Source of the DNA: Kiritimatiellia bacterium
Lineage (GTDB): Bacteria; Verrucomicrobiota; Kiritimatiellia; RFP12; UBA1067
Length of the DNA: 36,235 bases
Assembly (NCBI GenBank): GCA_017542055.1
Contig: JAFXXW010000006.1
Span: 1-36,235 of the forward strand
Direction: 5' to 3'
Shown: one piece after another, positions 6,175 to 13,472 of the stretch
How the letters are laid out: each line of letters begins with the position of its first letter
Position numbering within the stretch: the stretch's first letter is position 1
Notes under the pieces: generated by a model
Databases searched by the model: none
The model's input: only the letters and a program-made list of their open reading frames with translations
Told to the model about the DNA's origin: nothing
Position numbers and translations under genes: made by a program

Positions 6175-6690
6175 ATGAACATACTTATTCTGCAAGGGTC
6201 GCCGCGCAAGAGCGGCAACACGGCTTGGATGGCCGAGGAGTTCCGCAAGGCGGCGGAAGCGGCAGGACACCGGGTGACGCTGGTGGACGTGGCGCACAAG
6301 AAGATCGCGGGGTGCCTCGCGTGCAACTATTGTCACGGCAAGGGGAATGGCGCATGCGTCCAGCAAGACGACATGCAGGCGATATATCCGCTCCTCCAGG
6401 AGGCGGAAGTGCTGGTGCTCGCTTCGCCCATCTACTACTTTACGATGTCGGCGCAGATCCAGGCGCCGATTCAGCGCGTCTACAACATGAACAAGCCGCC
6501 GAAGGTGAAGAAGATGGCGCTGCTGCTCTCGTCGTATTCGCCCGGCGTGTACGATGGCGCGATCGGCGAGTATCAGGGCATCCGGCGCTACTGGAGCGTG
6601 GAGGATGGGGGAATCGTCACCGCCCGAGCCGACGAGCAGCAGACGGAAGCGACGCGCACTAAGATTGTCGCGTTGGTGAAGAAGTTGTGA
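6175..6690 (+). CDS. Flavodoxin family/NADPH-dependent FMN reductase
   Basis: This 171-residue flavodoxin-fold protein has MNILILQGSPRKSGNTAWMAEEF as the FMN phosphate loop. The segment GCLACNYCHGKGNGACVQQDDM has a cysteine arrangement like that of iron-sulfur flavoproteins and related reductases, and LASPIYYFTMSAQIQAPIQR forms the flavin-binding middle. Members use NAD(P)H to reduce FMN, quinones or other electron acceptors. I place the start at ATG 6175 (AAGGAG at 6160-6165) rather than at the in-frame GTG 6127, which has no ribosome binding site. It is a paralogue of the frameshifted gene just upstream and could back it up. Confidence 0.85.
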   Translation: MNILILQGSPRKSGNTAWMAEEFRKAAEAAGHRVTLVDVAHKKIAGCLACNYCHGKGNGACVQQDDMQAIYPLLQEAEVLVLASPIYYFTMSAQIQAPIQRVYNMNKPPKVKKMALLLSSYSPGVYDGAIGEYQGIRRYWSVEDGGIVTARADEQQTEATRTKIVALVKKL

Positions 6691-6694
6691 TGGG

Positions 6695-6795
6695 TTGCTT
6701 TCGCTCGGGGCCTTGCGGCTGCTGCGCAGTTCGTGCTTCGCACTCACCCAACCCGACGCCTACGGCGCGGGCGAATCAGCGGGGAGTCTTGGAGT
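6695..6795 (+). repeat. Copy D of dispersed G-rich repeat, with long insert
   Basis: TTGCTTTCGC (6695-6704) is identical to the left end of copy C. GGGAGTCTTGGAGT (6782-6795) matches the core of copies A-C. The ~77 bases between them are GC-rich with small palindromes (TGCTTCGCA; GGGTTG/CAACCC at 6692-6697 and 6749-6754). The core merges into the AGGAGG ribosome binding site of the next gene. Confidence 0.55.
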
Positions 6796-6809
6796 ATAGG
6801 AGGAGAAAA

Positions 6810-7199
6810 ATGACCACAAAGGAAAGACAGGAACGGGGCGCGGCGCTGAAGCGCGAGATGAACTGCTGCCAGGCGGTGCTGGTGGCGTTTGCCGACCGGC
6901 TGGGCAAGAGCGAAGAGGAACTCAAGCGGCTAGGGTCGGGTTTCGGGTCGGGCATGGGCACGATGGAAGGAACATGCGGGGCGCTCGTCGGGGCGATCAT
7001 GGTTTCGTCGATGCTGTCGCCGCCGGGCGAGGCGGCCAAGAACTCGCGCGCCATCATGCCGCGCTTCAAGGAACTCTGCGGCGGGGCGACGATCTGCCGG
7101 GAACTGAAGGGTATCGGCACCGGCAAGGTGCTGTGCAGCTGCGAAGACTGCGTGCGCAACGCCATCCTCGCAGCGGAAGCGACGGTGGCGAGGGGATAA
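6810..7199 (+). CDS. C_GCAxxG_C_C family redox-active protein
   Basis: This 129-residue protein has the spaced cysteine pattern of the C_GCAxxG_C_C family: NCCQAVL, then GSGFGSGMGTMEGTCGALVGAIMV, then CGGATICREL, and finally LCSCEDCVRNA. Members are small and putatively redox-active, often found near electron-transfer genes in anaerobes; their exact reaction is unknown. AGGAGG (6799-6804) is well placed before ATG 6810, so the upstream extension to 6687, which would read through repeat copy D, is rejected. It closes the redox operon that starts at 3294, and its cysteines fit a role alongside the peroxidase and the flavin proteins. Confidence 0.85.
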   Translation: MTTKERQERGAALKREMNCCQAVLVAFADRLGKSEEELKRLGSGFGSGMGTMEGTCGALVGAIMVSSMLSPPGEAAKNSRAIMPRFKELCGGATICRELKGIGTGKVLCSCEDCVRNAILAAEATVARG

Positions 7200-7205
7200 T
7201 TGTGC

Positions 7206-7235
7206 TTGACTTTTCCGGCGGGAATATGATATAAT
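7206..7235 (+). promoter_or_regulatory. Promoter of tRNA-Arg/queA unit
   Basis: TTGACT (7206-7211), 18-bp spacer, TG at 7227-7228 and TATAAT at 7230-7235. The tRNA begins 21 bases after the -10, so a short 5' leader is expected. Confidence 0.85.
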
Positions 7236-7256
7236 ATCCATATTGTCCCAATAAAC

Positions 7257-7333
7257 GGGTTTGTAGCTCAATTGGACAGAGCGACAGTTTCCTAAACTGT
7301 AGGTTCCGGGTTCGATCCCCGGCAGACCCACCA
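7257..7333 (+). tRNA. tRNA-Arg (CCT)
   Basis: The cloverleaf is complete: 7-bp acceptor (GGGTTTG/CAGACCC), D arm GCTC...GAGC, anticodon stem ACAGT/ACTGT with loop TTCCTAA (anticodon CCT, reads AGG), and T arm CCGGG-TTCGATC-CCCGG. CCA is encoded. queA starts 13 bases after the CCA, so the two probably share a transcript. Confidence 0.95.
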
Positions 7334-7346
7334 AACGGAGCGCGGA

Positions 7347-8429
7347 TTGAAGACATCGCAATTTTGGTATCCCTTGCCGGAGCGGCTGATCGCCCAGCAT
7401 CCGGCGGAAAAACGCGGCACCGAAAAGATGCTGGTGCTGCATCGCGATACGGGAGTGCTGGAGCATCGGCATATCGGGGATTTTCCGGACTACATCACGC
7501 CCGACGACCTCTTGGTGGTTAACGACACCAAAGTGTTTCCCGCGCGTCTGATCGGCAAGTGGGAAGATTCCGACGGCCAACTGGAAGTGCTGATGGTCAA
7601 CGCCGCGCCGGAAGCCGAAACCGAGCGCGAGCTGGTGTGGAACTGCATTTTGGGTTCGGGCCGGAAATGTCGCGAAGGGCAGATCGGCGTGTTCGGTCCC
7701 CGGGGCGAACTGAAAGTGAAACTGCTGAAACCGCTTTCCGGCATCGGCATGTGGAAGGTGGAGTTTCTGTGCGAGCGGCCCCTCATGGACCTCCTGGACG
7801 AATTCGGCCACACGCCCGTGCCGCCTTACGTCAAGCGCGAAGGCACCCGCGAAGAGGAGCTGGAGGATCGCGAGCGCTACCAGACCATCTACGCCAAGCA
7901 CGTGGGGAGCGTGGCCGCGCCCACCGCGGGGCTGCACTTCACCGAGGAGATTTTCCGCCGGCTCGACGAGAAGGGCGTCAAGCGCGTGGCGGTGACGCTG
8001 CACGTGGGTCCGGGCACGTTCCGGCCGGTCAAGGCCGAGAACATCGAAGACCACCAGATGGACTTCGAGGCGTTCACCGTTCCGCCGGAGGCGGCCGAGG
8101 CCATCAACGCGTGCAAGGCGCGGGGCGGCAGGGTGTTCTGCTGCGGTTCCACAACGGTGCGCACGTTGGAGACGGTGGCCAGCCGCGAAGGCGCGCACGC
8201 CGGGGAGTTGATAGTCCCGGGGAGCGGGGCCAGCAACATTTTCATCTATCCGCCCTATCGTTTCAAGGTGTGCGACGCCATGCTCACCAACTTCCATCTG
8301 CCGCAGTCGACGCTGCTCATGATGACGAGCGCGTTGGCGGGTCGCGAGCGCATGCTGTGCGCCTACGCGATGGCGGTGAAGGCGGAGTACAAGTTCTTCT
8401 CCTACGGCGACTGCATGCTGATTGTTTGA
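7347..8429 (+). CDS. queA: S-adenosylmethionine:tRNA ribosyltransferase-isomerase
   Basis: QueA transfers and isomerises the ribosyl group of SAM onto preQ1 at position 34 of GUN tRNAs, giving epoxyqueuosine. The 360-residue protein matches the family end to end: N-terminal FWYPLPERLIAQHPAEKRG, DDLLVVNDTKVFPARL, GHTPVPPYVKREG, VAAPTAGLHFTEEI, VGPGTFRPVKAENIEDHQMDFE, and C-terminal NFHLPQSTLLMMTSALAGRE. The start is TTG 7347, with GGAG six bases upstream; no ATG is available near it. It follows tRNA-Arg and probably shares that promoter. The last step of queuosine synthesis is covered by queH at 12957 in the same window. Confidence 0.95.
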   Translation: MKTSQFWYPLPERLIAQHPAEKRGTEKMLVLHRDTGVLEHRHIGDFPDYITPDDLLVVNDTKVFPARLIGKWEDSDGQLEVLMVNAAPEAETERELVWNCILGSGRKCREGQIGVFGPRGELKVKLLKPLSGIGMWKVEFLCERPLMDLLDEFGHTPVPPYVKREGTREEELEDRERYQTIYAKHVGSVAAPTAGLHFTEEIFRRLDEKGVKRVAVTLHVGPGTFRPVKAENIEDHQMDFEAFTVPPEAAEAINACKARGGRVFCCGSTTVRTLETVASREGAHAGELIVPGSGASNIFIYPPYRFKVCDAMLTNFHLPQSTLLMMTSALAGRERMLCAYAMAVKAEYKFFSYGDCMLIV

Positions 8430-8437
8430 TTTTCCAG

Positions 8438-8466
8438 TTGCAATTCTTTCCGAAATTTGATATAAT
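8438..8466 (+). promoter_or_regulatory. Promoter of the sialic-acid unit
   Basis: TTGCAA (8438-8443), 17-bp spacer, TG at 8458-8459 and TATAAT at 8461-8466, nine bases after the queA stop codon. It should drive the N-acetylneuraminate lyase gene and the genes after it. Confidence 0.75.
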
Positions 8467-8527
8467 ACTCTCAACCGACGGAACTTTTCCAACCCAACAA
8501 CAACAGCAAATCCTCAAGGAGCGAAAA

Positions 8528-9418
8528 ATGAAAAAGCTGAAAGGTCTGGTAGCTGCGGCGCATACGCCGTTCAATCCCGATGGTAGCGTCAACCTGGCGC
8601 TCATCCCCAAGCAGGCGGAAACGCTGATCAAGCAGAAAGTGGTGGGCGTGTACATTTCCGGCACCACCGGCGAAGGCATCTGCTGCTCAATCGAAGAGCG
8701 CAAGGCCGTGTTCGACGCGTGGGTGAAGGCCGCCAAGGGCAAGCTCATCCTCATCGCGCACATCGGCGCGCTGGCGCTCCCCGACGTGCAGGAACTGGGC
8801 GCTTACGCCGTGAAGTGCGGCATGGACGCCACCTCCATCGTTCCCCCCAACTTCTTCAAGCCTGGCTCCATCGACGCGCTCGTCGCCTACCTCAAGGAAG
8901 CGCTCAAGACGTCCGAGAAGCTGCCGTTCTACTACTATCACACCGGCATGAGCGGCGTGAACTTCGACATGCAGAAGTTCCTGGAAGCGGCCGACGGCAA
9001 GATCAAGAATCTCGCGGGCATCAAGTTCAACTATCCCGACCTCTACATGTTCCAGCGCTGCCAGCGTTGCTGCGGCGGCAAGTACGACATCACCTGGGGC
9101 GTCGACGAATGGTTCTCGGGCGCGGTGGCGATCGGCGCGGAGAGCGCGATCGGGTCGACCTACAACTATTCGGCCGGCATCTACTACAAGATCTGGGAAG
9201 CCGTCAAGAAGGGCGACATCGCCAAGGCGAAGGCCGGCATGAAGAAGGTCTGCGACATCGTGGACATCCTGGTGCAGTACGGCGGCGTGGCCGGCGGCAA
9301 GGCCATGATGAAGGTGTGGGGACTCGACATGGGCGGCGTGCGTCTGCCCAACGTGTCGCTCACCGAAGAGCAGAAGGCCGATTGCGTGGCCCGTCTCAAG
9401 AAGATCGGCTACAAGTAA
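8528..9418 (+). CDS. nanA: N-acetylneuraminate lyase
   Basis: This TIM-barrel class I aldolase of the DapA/NanA superfamily is 296 residues. It carries GTTGEG (45-50, carboxylate-binding), the tyrosine run before HTGMSGVNF (Tyr137 as proton shuttle) and the Schiff-base lysine in LAGIKFNYPDLYMF (Lys166). The YYYH-then-GVNF pattern and the Asp after the lysine resemble N-acetylneuraminate lyases more than dihydrodipicolinate synthases. The reaction splits sialic acid into ManNAc and pyruvate. AAGGAG (8516-8521) sets the start. The epimerase two genes downstream can convert the ManNAc product, which supports the assignment. Confidence 0.88.
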   Translation: MKKLKGLVAAAHTPFNPDGSVNLALIPKQAETLIKQKVVGVYISGTTGEGICCSIEERKAVFDAWVKAAKGKLILIAHIGALALPDVQELGAYAVKCGMDATSIVPPNFFKPGSIDALVAYLKEALKTSEKLPFYYYHTGMSGVNFDMQKFLEAADGKIKNLAGIKFNYPDLYMFQRCQRCCGGKYDITWGVDEWFSGAVAIGAESAIGSTYNYSAGIYYKIWEAVKKGDIAKAKAGMKKVCDIVDILVQYGGVAGGKAMMKVWGLDMGGVRLPNVSLTEEQKADCVARLKKIGYK

Positions 9419-9425
9419 TCCGGCG

Positions 9426-10103
9426 GTGATTCTGGTGGCGGCGATTCTGGCGGCGACGGCTCCCTTCCTGGACGAAGCGGAACTGAAGCGCCAGTACGAC
9501 GCCACCAGCGTCTATGCCATCTACAACACGAAAAGCGCGGACGAGTACACCAACACGCAAAATCCGCTGGCGGCGGTGATGGGCGTGTGCAAGCATTACG
9601 GCAAACTTCCCCCGGCCGCCGCCAAGATGCAGAAGGACAAGCAGGGCGGCGACAAGGAGTGGATCAGGGTGCTCAACAAGCTGGTGAAGTCGGCCGGACT
9701 GCGCGACGCCAATTTCGGCCAGCTGAACAAGTGGAAGACCAACTTCTCCCGCCACTTCAAACTCAAGGACGCCAAGAAAGACCTGGTGGAGGTGGAGAAC
9801 GATCTCACCTTCCGGAGCGAGGCGAAGCGGATCGAGGCGTGGCTCTCCGAGAAAAGTCCGGTGCTGTGGGTGCGCGAGGCCACCGGCGACGAGCAGGACG
9901 ACGACAACAAGCGCATCAACGGCGGGAAGCCCTTTCCCCTCACCATCGCCCTCATCGACGGCGTGGACGACGAAGGGCGCTATCACGTGGTGTGGCCGCG
10001 CGGCAACGACCGGCGCTACAAGAACGTGAAGAACGGCTGGTACAAGCCGCAAGACCTTTTCTACGACGTAAAACGTTCAATCCTAATCTATTGGAGGCCC
10101 TAA
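9426..10103 (+). CDS. Unrecognised, probably exported protein in sialic-acid unit
   Basis: This 225-residue ORF starts at GTG 9426, seven bases after the nanA stop, and ends one base before the epimerase ATG, so it belongs to the same operon. The N-terminus is a short hydrophobic stretch ending ATA, like a brief signal peptide. I do not recognise the family. Two segments faintly resemble a papain-like C39_2 fold: TQNPLAAVMGVCKHYG, where family members would have Cys followed by a helix and tyrosines, and GRYHVVWPRGND, where they would have the catalytic His. The expected cysteine position holds Asn, so if the comparison is right this would be a non-catalytic version. It is conserved enough in codon use and fit to be a real gene. 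Confidence 0.65.
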   Translation: MILVAAILAATAPFLDEAELKRQYDATSVYAIYNTKSADEYTNTQNPLAAVMGVCKHYGKLPPAAAKMQKDKQGGDKEWIRVLNKLVKSAGLRDANFGQLNKWKTNFSRHFKLKDAKKDLVEVENDLTFRSEAKRIEAWLSEKSPVLWVREATGDEQDDDNKRINGGKPFPLTIALIDGVDDEGRYHVVWPRGNDRRYKNVKNGWYKPQDLFYDVKRSILIYWRP

Positions 10104-10104
10104 A

Positions 10105-11271
10105 ATGAAATATTGGCAAGACTGGAACAAGAAATACGTGACCGAGCTCACCGGCAACATCATGCCGTTCTGGATGAAGCACGGTTGGGACCGCAAAAAC
10201 GGCGGCGTGTACACGTGTCTCGATCGCGACGGCACGATCATGGACACCACTAAGTCCGTCTGGTTCCAGGGTCGCTTCGGGTGGATGGCGGCCTACGCCT
10301 ACAACCACATCGCGAAGAACAAGGAATGGCTCAAGGCGTCCAAGAGCTGCTGCGAGTTTCTGGAGAAGTACTGCTTCGATCCCAAGGACGGCCGGGCCTA
10401 CTTCGAAATCACGGCCGACGGCGTGGGGCTCCGGAAGCGTCGCTACGTCTTTTCCGAATGCTTCGCGGCCATCGCCTATGCGGAATATTCGCTGGCGTCT
10501 GGCGACAAGACCTGGGGCGTGAAGGCGGTGGAGCTTTTCAAGCGCATCCGCAAGTTCGTGGCCGAGGGCGAGAAGTACATGCCGTCCAAGTACGAAAAGA
10601 GTCTGCAGGCGCAGGGCCACTCGCTCACGATGATTCTCATCAACGTGGCCAACGTCCTCAAGCAGATTTCGGACGATCCCGTGCTGGACGAGCAGATCAC
10701 CACGTCGATCGGGCTCCTCACCAAGTACTTCATCCATCCCGAGTTCAAGGCGCTCCTGGAGATGGTGGGGCCCAACGGAGAATTCATCGACACTTTGGCG
10801 GGCCGCGTGATCAATCCCGGCCACTGCATCGAGACGAGCTGGTTCCTGATGGACGTGGCGATGGATCGCGGCGACAAGGCGCTCGTGAAGACGGCGCTCA
10901 AGATTCTCGATTGGTCGTGGGCGTGGGGCTGGGACAAGAAGTACGGCGGCATCATCAGCTTCAAGGATTGCCGCAACCTGCCGCCCCAGTGCTACGAGCA
11001 GGACATGAAGTTCTGGTGGCCGCAGTGCGAGACGATCATCGCCACCGCCTACGCCTACAAGCTCACCGGCAACGAGAAGTACATGAAGTGGCACAAGCTC
11101 GTTTCGGACTGGGCGTGGAAGCATTTGAAGGACAAGAAGTTCCCCGAGTGGTACGGGTATCTGCATCGCGACGGCACGGTGGCGCAGCCGGCCAAGGGCA
11201 ACATCTTCAAGGGTCCGTTCCACATTCCGCGCATGCTGGTCAAGATGTACGACCTCACGCGGGACATGTAA
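10105..11271 (+). CDS. N-acylglucosamine 2-epimerase (AGE/RnBP family)
   Basis: This (alpha/alpha)6-barrel epimerase of 388 residues interconverts ManNAc and GlcNAc. Family landmarks are DTTKSVWFQGRFGWM near the N-terminus, VINPGHCIETSWF (a histidine essential in the renin-binding proteins), FWWPQCETIIA, and KGPFHIPRM at the C-terminus with the second essential histidine. Located two genes after the sialic-acid lyase, it completes the route sialic acid to ManNAc to GlcNAc. GGAGG at 10093-10097 is seven bases before the ATG. Epimerases of this family also act on other sugars, but the neighbouring lyase argues for N-acyl sugars. Confidence 0.9.
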   Translation: MKYWQDWNKKYVTELTGNIMPFWMKHGWDRKNGGVYTCLDRDGTIMDTTKSVWFQGRFGWMAAYAYNHIAKNKEWLKASKSCCEFLEKYCFDPKDGRAYFEITADGVGLRKRRYVFSECFAAIAYAEYSLASGDKTWGVKAVELFKRIRKFVAEGEKYMPSKYEKSLQAQGHSLTMILINVANVLKQISDDPVLDEQITTSIGLLTKYFIHPEFKALLEMVGPNGEFIDTLAGRVINPGHCIETSWFLMDVAMDRGDKALVKTALKILDWSWAWGWDKKYGGIISFKDCRNLPPQCYEQDMKFWWPQCETIIATAYAYKLTGNEKYMKWHKLVSDWAWKHLKDKKFPEWYGYLHRDGTVAQPAKGNIFKGPFHIPRMLVKMYDLTRDM

Positions 11272-11868
11272 GTGCTCCTAGACGCGCATTATCACGACAG
11301 CGCGGCGCCTTCGTGGTGCCGGATGGGTGGGCGGCTCTTCGTGGGCGCCCACCCTTGGTACCTCGGCGACTTCGACGAAGCGGAGCTGGTGGGGCGACTG
11401 GAGGCCGACGCGACTTTGGGCGTGGGGGAGATCGGGCTCGACCGGCTCAAGGAGCGCACGATCAGTCCGGAAATGCGTCGAGTATTTATGCGGCAACTCG
11501 TGATCGCCGCCTACTTCCGGCGTCCGGTGGTGCTGCATGGCGCCAAGTGCTGGGGCGAGGTGGTGGAGGCGTGCAAGGCGTTCAAGGGACAGATTCCAGC
11601 GTTCCTCTTTCACGGCTTTTCCCGGAGCGACGGACTCTTGAAGGACATCGTCGAGTTGAACGGTTTCGTTTCCGTGGGGCCCGCCATCCTCAACGACCAT
11701 GCGGAAAACTATCGCAAACTCGTGGGGATTGTTCCGCGCGAGCGGATATTGGTGGAGACGGACAACACCCCGGAGCGTCATAACGACCTCGCGGCCATCT
11801 ACCGGAAGGTGGAGGAGCTGTACGGCATCACGCCGGAGGAGATAAAGGAGAATTATGGACGATTTTGA
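11272..11868 (+). CDS. TatD family metal-dependent hydrolase, short form
   Basis: This TIM-barrel amidohydrolase-like protein has 198 residues, against about 260 in typical TatD. Metal-binding landmarks are visible in order: DAHYHD at 5-10, GAHPWYL, GEIGLD, PVVLHGAK, LFHGFSRS and VETDN near the C-terminus. TatD proteins are 3'-5' exonucleases/DNases or related phosphoesterases. The short length comes from compact loops, since all motif blocks are present. It starts at GTG 11272 directly after the epimerase stop, and its end overlaps the next gene by 14 bases. It may have no functional link to sialic acid. Confidence 0.82.
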   Translation: MLLDAHYHDSAAPSWCRMGGRLFVGAHPWYLGDFDEAELVGRLEADATLGVGEIGLDRLKERTISPEMRRVFMRQLVIAAYFRRPVVLHGAKCWGEVVEACKAFKGQIPAFLFHGFSRSDGLLKDIVELNGFVSVGPAILNDHAENYRKLVGIVPRERILVETDNTPERHNDLAAIYRKVEELYGITPEEIKENYGRF

Positions 11869-12262
11869 GCTTTGCGGCATCGAGACGATCGCGCGCGGCG
11901 TCTGCATCAAGGCGGGGAAGATTCTCCTTTGCCGGGCGAAGGGCGGCGCGACCACCTATCTGCCGGGCGGACACATCGAGTTCGGCGAGACGGGACGCGA
12001 GGCGCTGGTGCGCGAAGTGAAGGAAGAGCTGGGGGTGGAGTCCAAGACCGGCAAGTTCCTGGGCGCGGTGGAAAACGCGTTTCTGCAGAAGGGTAAGCGT
12101 CACGCCGAGATCAATCTCGTTTACGAACTTATGCTGGACGGTATGCCGGAGCAGGCCCAAGAGGATTGGATCGAATTCGTATGGTGGCCGCTCGACCGGA
12201 TAGGGGAGGCGCACGTGCTGCCTAAGGCGTTCGAGCAGCCGGAGGGACCTTTCGCGCCATGA
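11855..12262 (+). CDS. NUDIX hydrolase
   Basis: This 135-residue pyrophosphohydrolase has a complete Nudix box, GGHIEFGETGREALVREV followed by KEELGV (residues ~38-61), which binds magnesium and cuts nucleoside-diphosphate-X bonds. The flanking beta strands (ARGVCIKAGKILLCRAKGG, RHAEINLVYELML) are normal for the fold. Substrate is unknown; related small proteins act on nucleotide sugars, oxidised nucleotides or ADP-ribose. The start lies within the end of the TatD-type gene, after AAAGGAG (11844-11850), and the stop overlaps the next ATG (ATGA). It is therefore translationally coupled on both sides. Confidence 0.9.
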   Translation: MDDFELCGIETIARGVCIKAGKILLCRAKGGATTYLPGGHIEFGETGREALVREVKEELGVESKTGKFLGAVENAFLQKGKRHAEINLVYELMLDGMPEQAQEDWIEFVWWPLDRIGEAHVLPKAFEQPEGPFAP

Positions 12263-12960
12263 AAAACATGGTAGTTATTCCCACCTACAACGAAAAAGAG
12301 AACGCGGAGGCGATGGCGCGGGCCGTGCTCGACGTGTTGCCGGAAGATTCCGGCATTCTCTTCGTGGACGACAATTCGCCGGACGGGACGGGAAAAATCG
12401 TCGACGAGCTGGCGCAAAAGGATCCGCGCATCCGGGTGCTCCATCGCGAACGCAAGGAGGGCTTGGGCCGCGCGTACATCGCGGGATTCAAGCGGGCGCT
12501 GGAATTGGGGGCGGAGCGGATAGTGGAGATGGACTGCGACTTTTCCCATCCGGTCCAGAGTCTTCCCGCGCTAATAAAGTCGGACGCGGACGTGACGATC
12601 GGGTCGCGCTACGTGAGGGGTGGCAAGTGCGTGGGCTGGCCGTTCAAGCGTTGGCTCGTTTCGCGCCTGGGGGGATTGTACATTCGCTTCATGACGGGGC
12701 TTCCGGTCAAGGATCCGACGGGTGGCTTCAAGGCGTTCCGCCGCGAGGTGCTGGCGGGCTTCGACTGGGGGAAGGTGAAGTCGATGGGCTACTCCTTCCA
12801 GCTGGAGATGAATTATCTCATGTGGAAAGCGGGGGCGACCATTCGCGAAGTGCCCATCGTCTTCACCGAGCGCCGGGCGGGGAAATCGAAAATCACTCCC
12901 CAAATCGCCCGGGAAACGCTGGCGATCGTGCGCGGGCTCAGTCGGTTCCGGCGAAAATGA
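12259..12960 (+). CDS. DPM-type polyprenyl-phosphate glycosyltransferase (GT2)
   Basis: This GT-A glycosyltransferase of 233 residues is of the dolichol/polyprenol-phosphate mannosyltransferase type. It starts with MVVIPTYNEKENAE, followed by FVDDNSPDGTGKIVDELAQ, EGLGRAYIAGFKRAL, the metal site in VEMDCDFSHP, and DPTGGFKAFRREVL and RRAGKSKI near the end. It should transfer a sugar from a nucleotide donor to a membrane polyprenyl phosphate at the inner face of the membrane. There is no C-terminal membrane domain, as in Dpm1-like enzymes. It overlaps its neighbours by four bases on both sides. Confidence 0.88.
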   Translation: MKNMVVIPTYNEKENAEAMARAVLDVLPEDSGILFVDDNSPDGTGKIVDELAQKDPRIRVLHRERKEGLGRAYIAGFKRALELGAERIVEMDCDFSHPVQSLPALIKSDADVTIGSRYVRGGKCVGWPFKRWLVSRLGGLYIRFMTGLPVKDPTGGFKAFRREVLAGFDWGKVKSMGYSFQLEMNYLMWKAGATIREVPIVFTERRAGKSKITPQIARETLAIVRGLSRFRRK

Positions 12961-13472
12961 AAGTGCTGCTCCATAGTTGTTGCGGACCCTGCGCCAGCGC
13001 CTGCGTGCCCCGGCTCAAAGCCGAGGGACACGAGGTGGTGATGTTTTTCGCCAACTCTAACATCGACACTGAGGCCGAATACGAAAAACGACTCGCCGCC
13101 GCGCGGCAACTGGCGGAGGCGGAGGGGGTGGAACTGGTCCCCTTGCCGTACGATCACGCGGAGTGGCTCCGGGAGGTGGCGGCGGGACTCGAGGACGCGC
13201 CGGAAAAGGGCGCGCGCTGCCAAAAGTGCTTTAGGTACAATCTCGAGAAGACGGCCGAGGCCTGCGGGAAAATGGGGCTCGACGCATTCGCCACCTCGCT
13301 GACCGTTTCGCCCCACAAGGTGTCGAGCATGGTCTTCGCCGCTTCGGACGATCCCAAATTCATGAAGGCGGACTTCAAAAAGCGCGAAGGATTCAAAGAG
13401 TCGCTCCGGCGCGCGGCGGAGTTGGGGCTTTACCGCCAGAGTTATTGCGGCTGCGAATTTTCCAAACGATGA
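12957..13472 (+). CDS. queH: Epoxyqueuosine reductase QueH
   Basis: This 171-residue enzyme is of the QueH (formerly DUF208) family, which reduces epoxyqueuosine to queuosine in tRNA and replaces the cobalamin-dependent QueG. Cysteine motifs match the family: HSCCGPC (Cys8, Cys9, Cys12), RCQKCFRYNLEKTA in the middle, and YCGCEFSKR at the C-terminus, which supply iron-sulfur and metal sites. FFANSNIDTEAEYEKRL and TSLTVSPHK are typical too. It overlaps the glycosyltransferase before it and ruvC after it by ATGA junctions. It acts in the same pathway as QueA at 7347. Confidence 0.92.
   Translation: MKVLLHSCCGPCASACVPRLKAEGHEVVMFFANSNIDTEAEYEKRLAAARQLAEAEGVELVPLPYDHAEWLREVAAGLEDAPEKGARCQKCFRYNLEKTAEACGKMGLDAFATSLTVSPHKVSSMVFAASDDPKFMKADFKKREGFKESLRRAAELGLYRQSYCGCEFSKR

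Noticed and set aside
7559-8527. Upstream in-frame extension of the nanA reading frame
   Set aside because: The extension overlaps queA out of frame and gives Arg/Gly-rich nonsense; a ribosome binding site and family N-terminus place the start at 8528.
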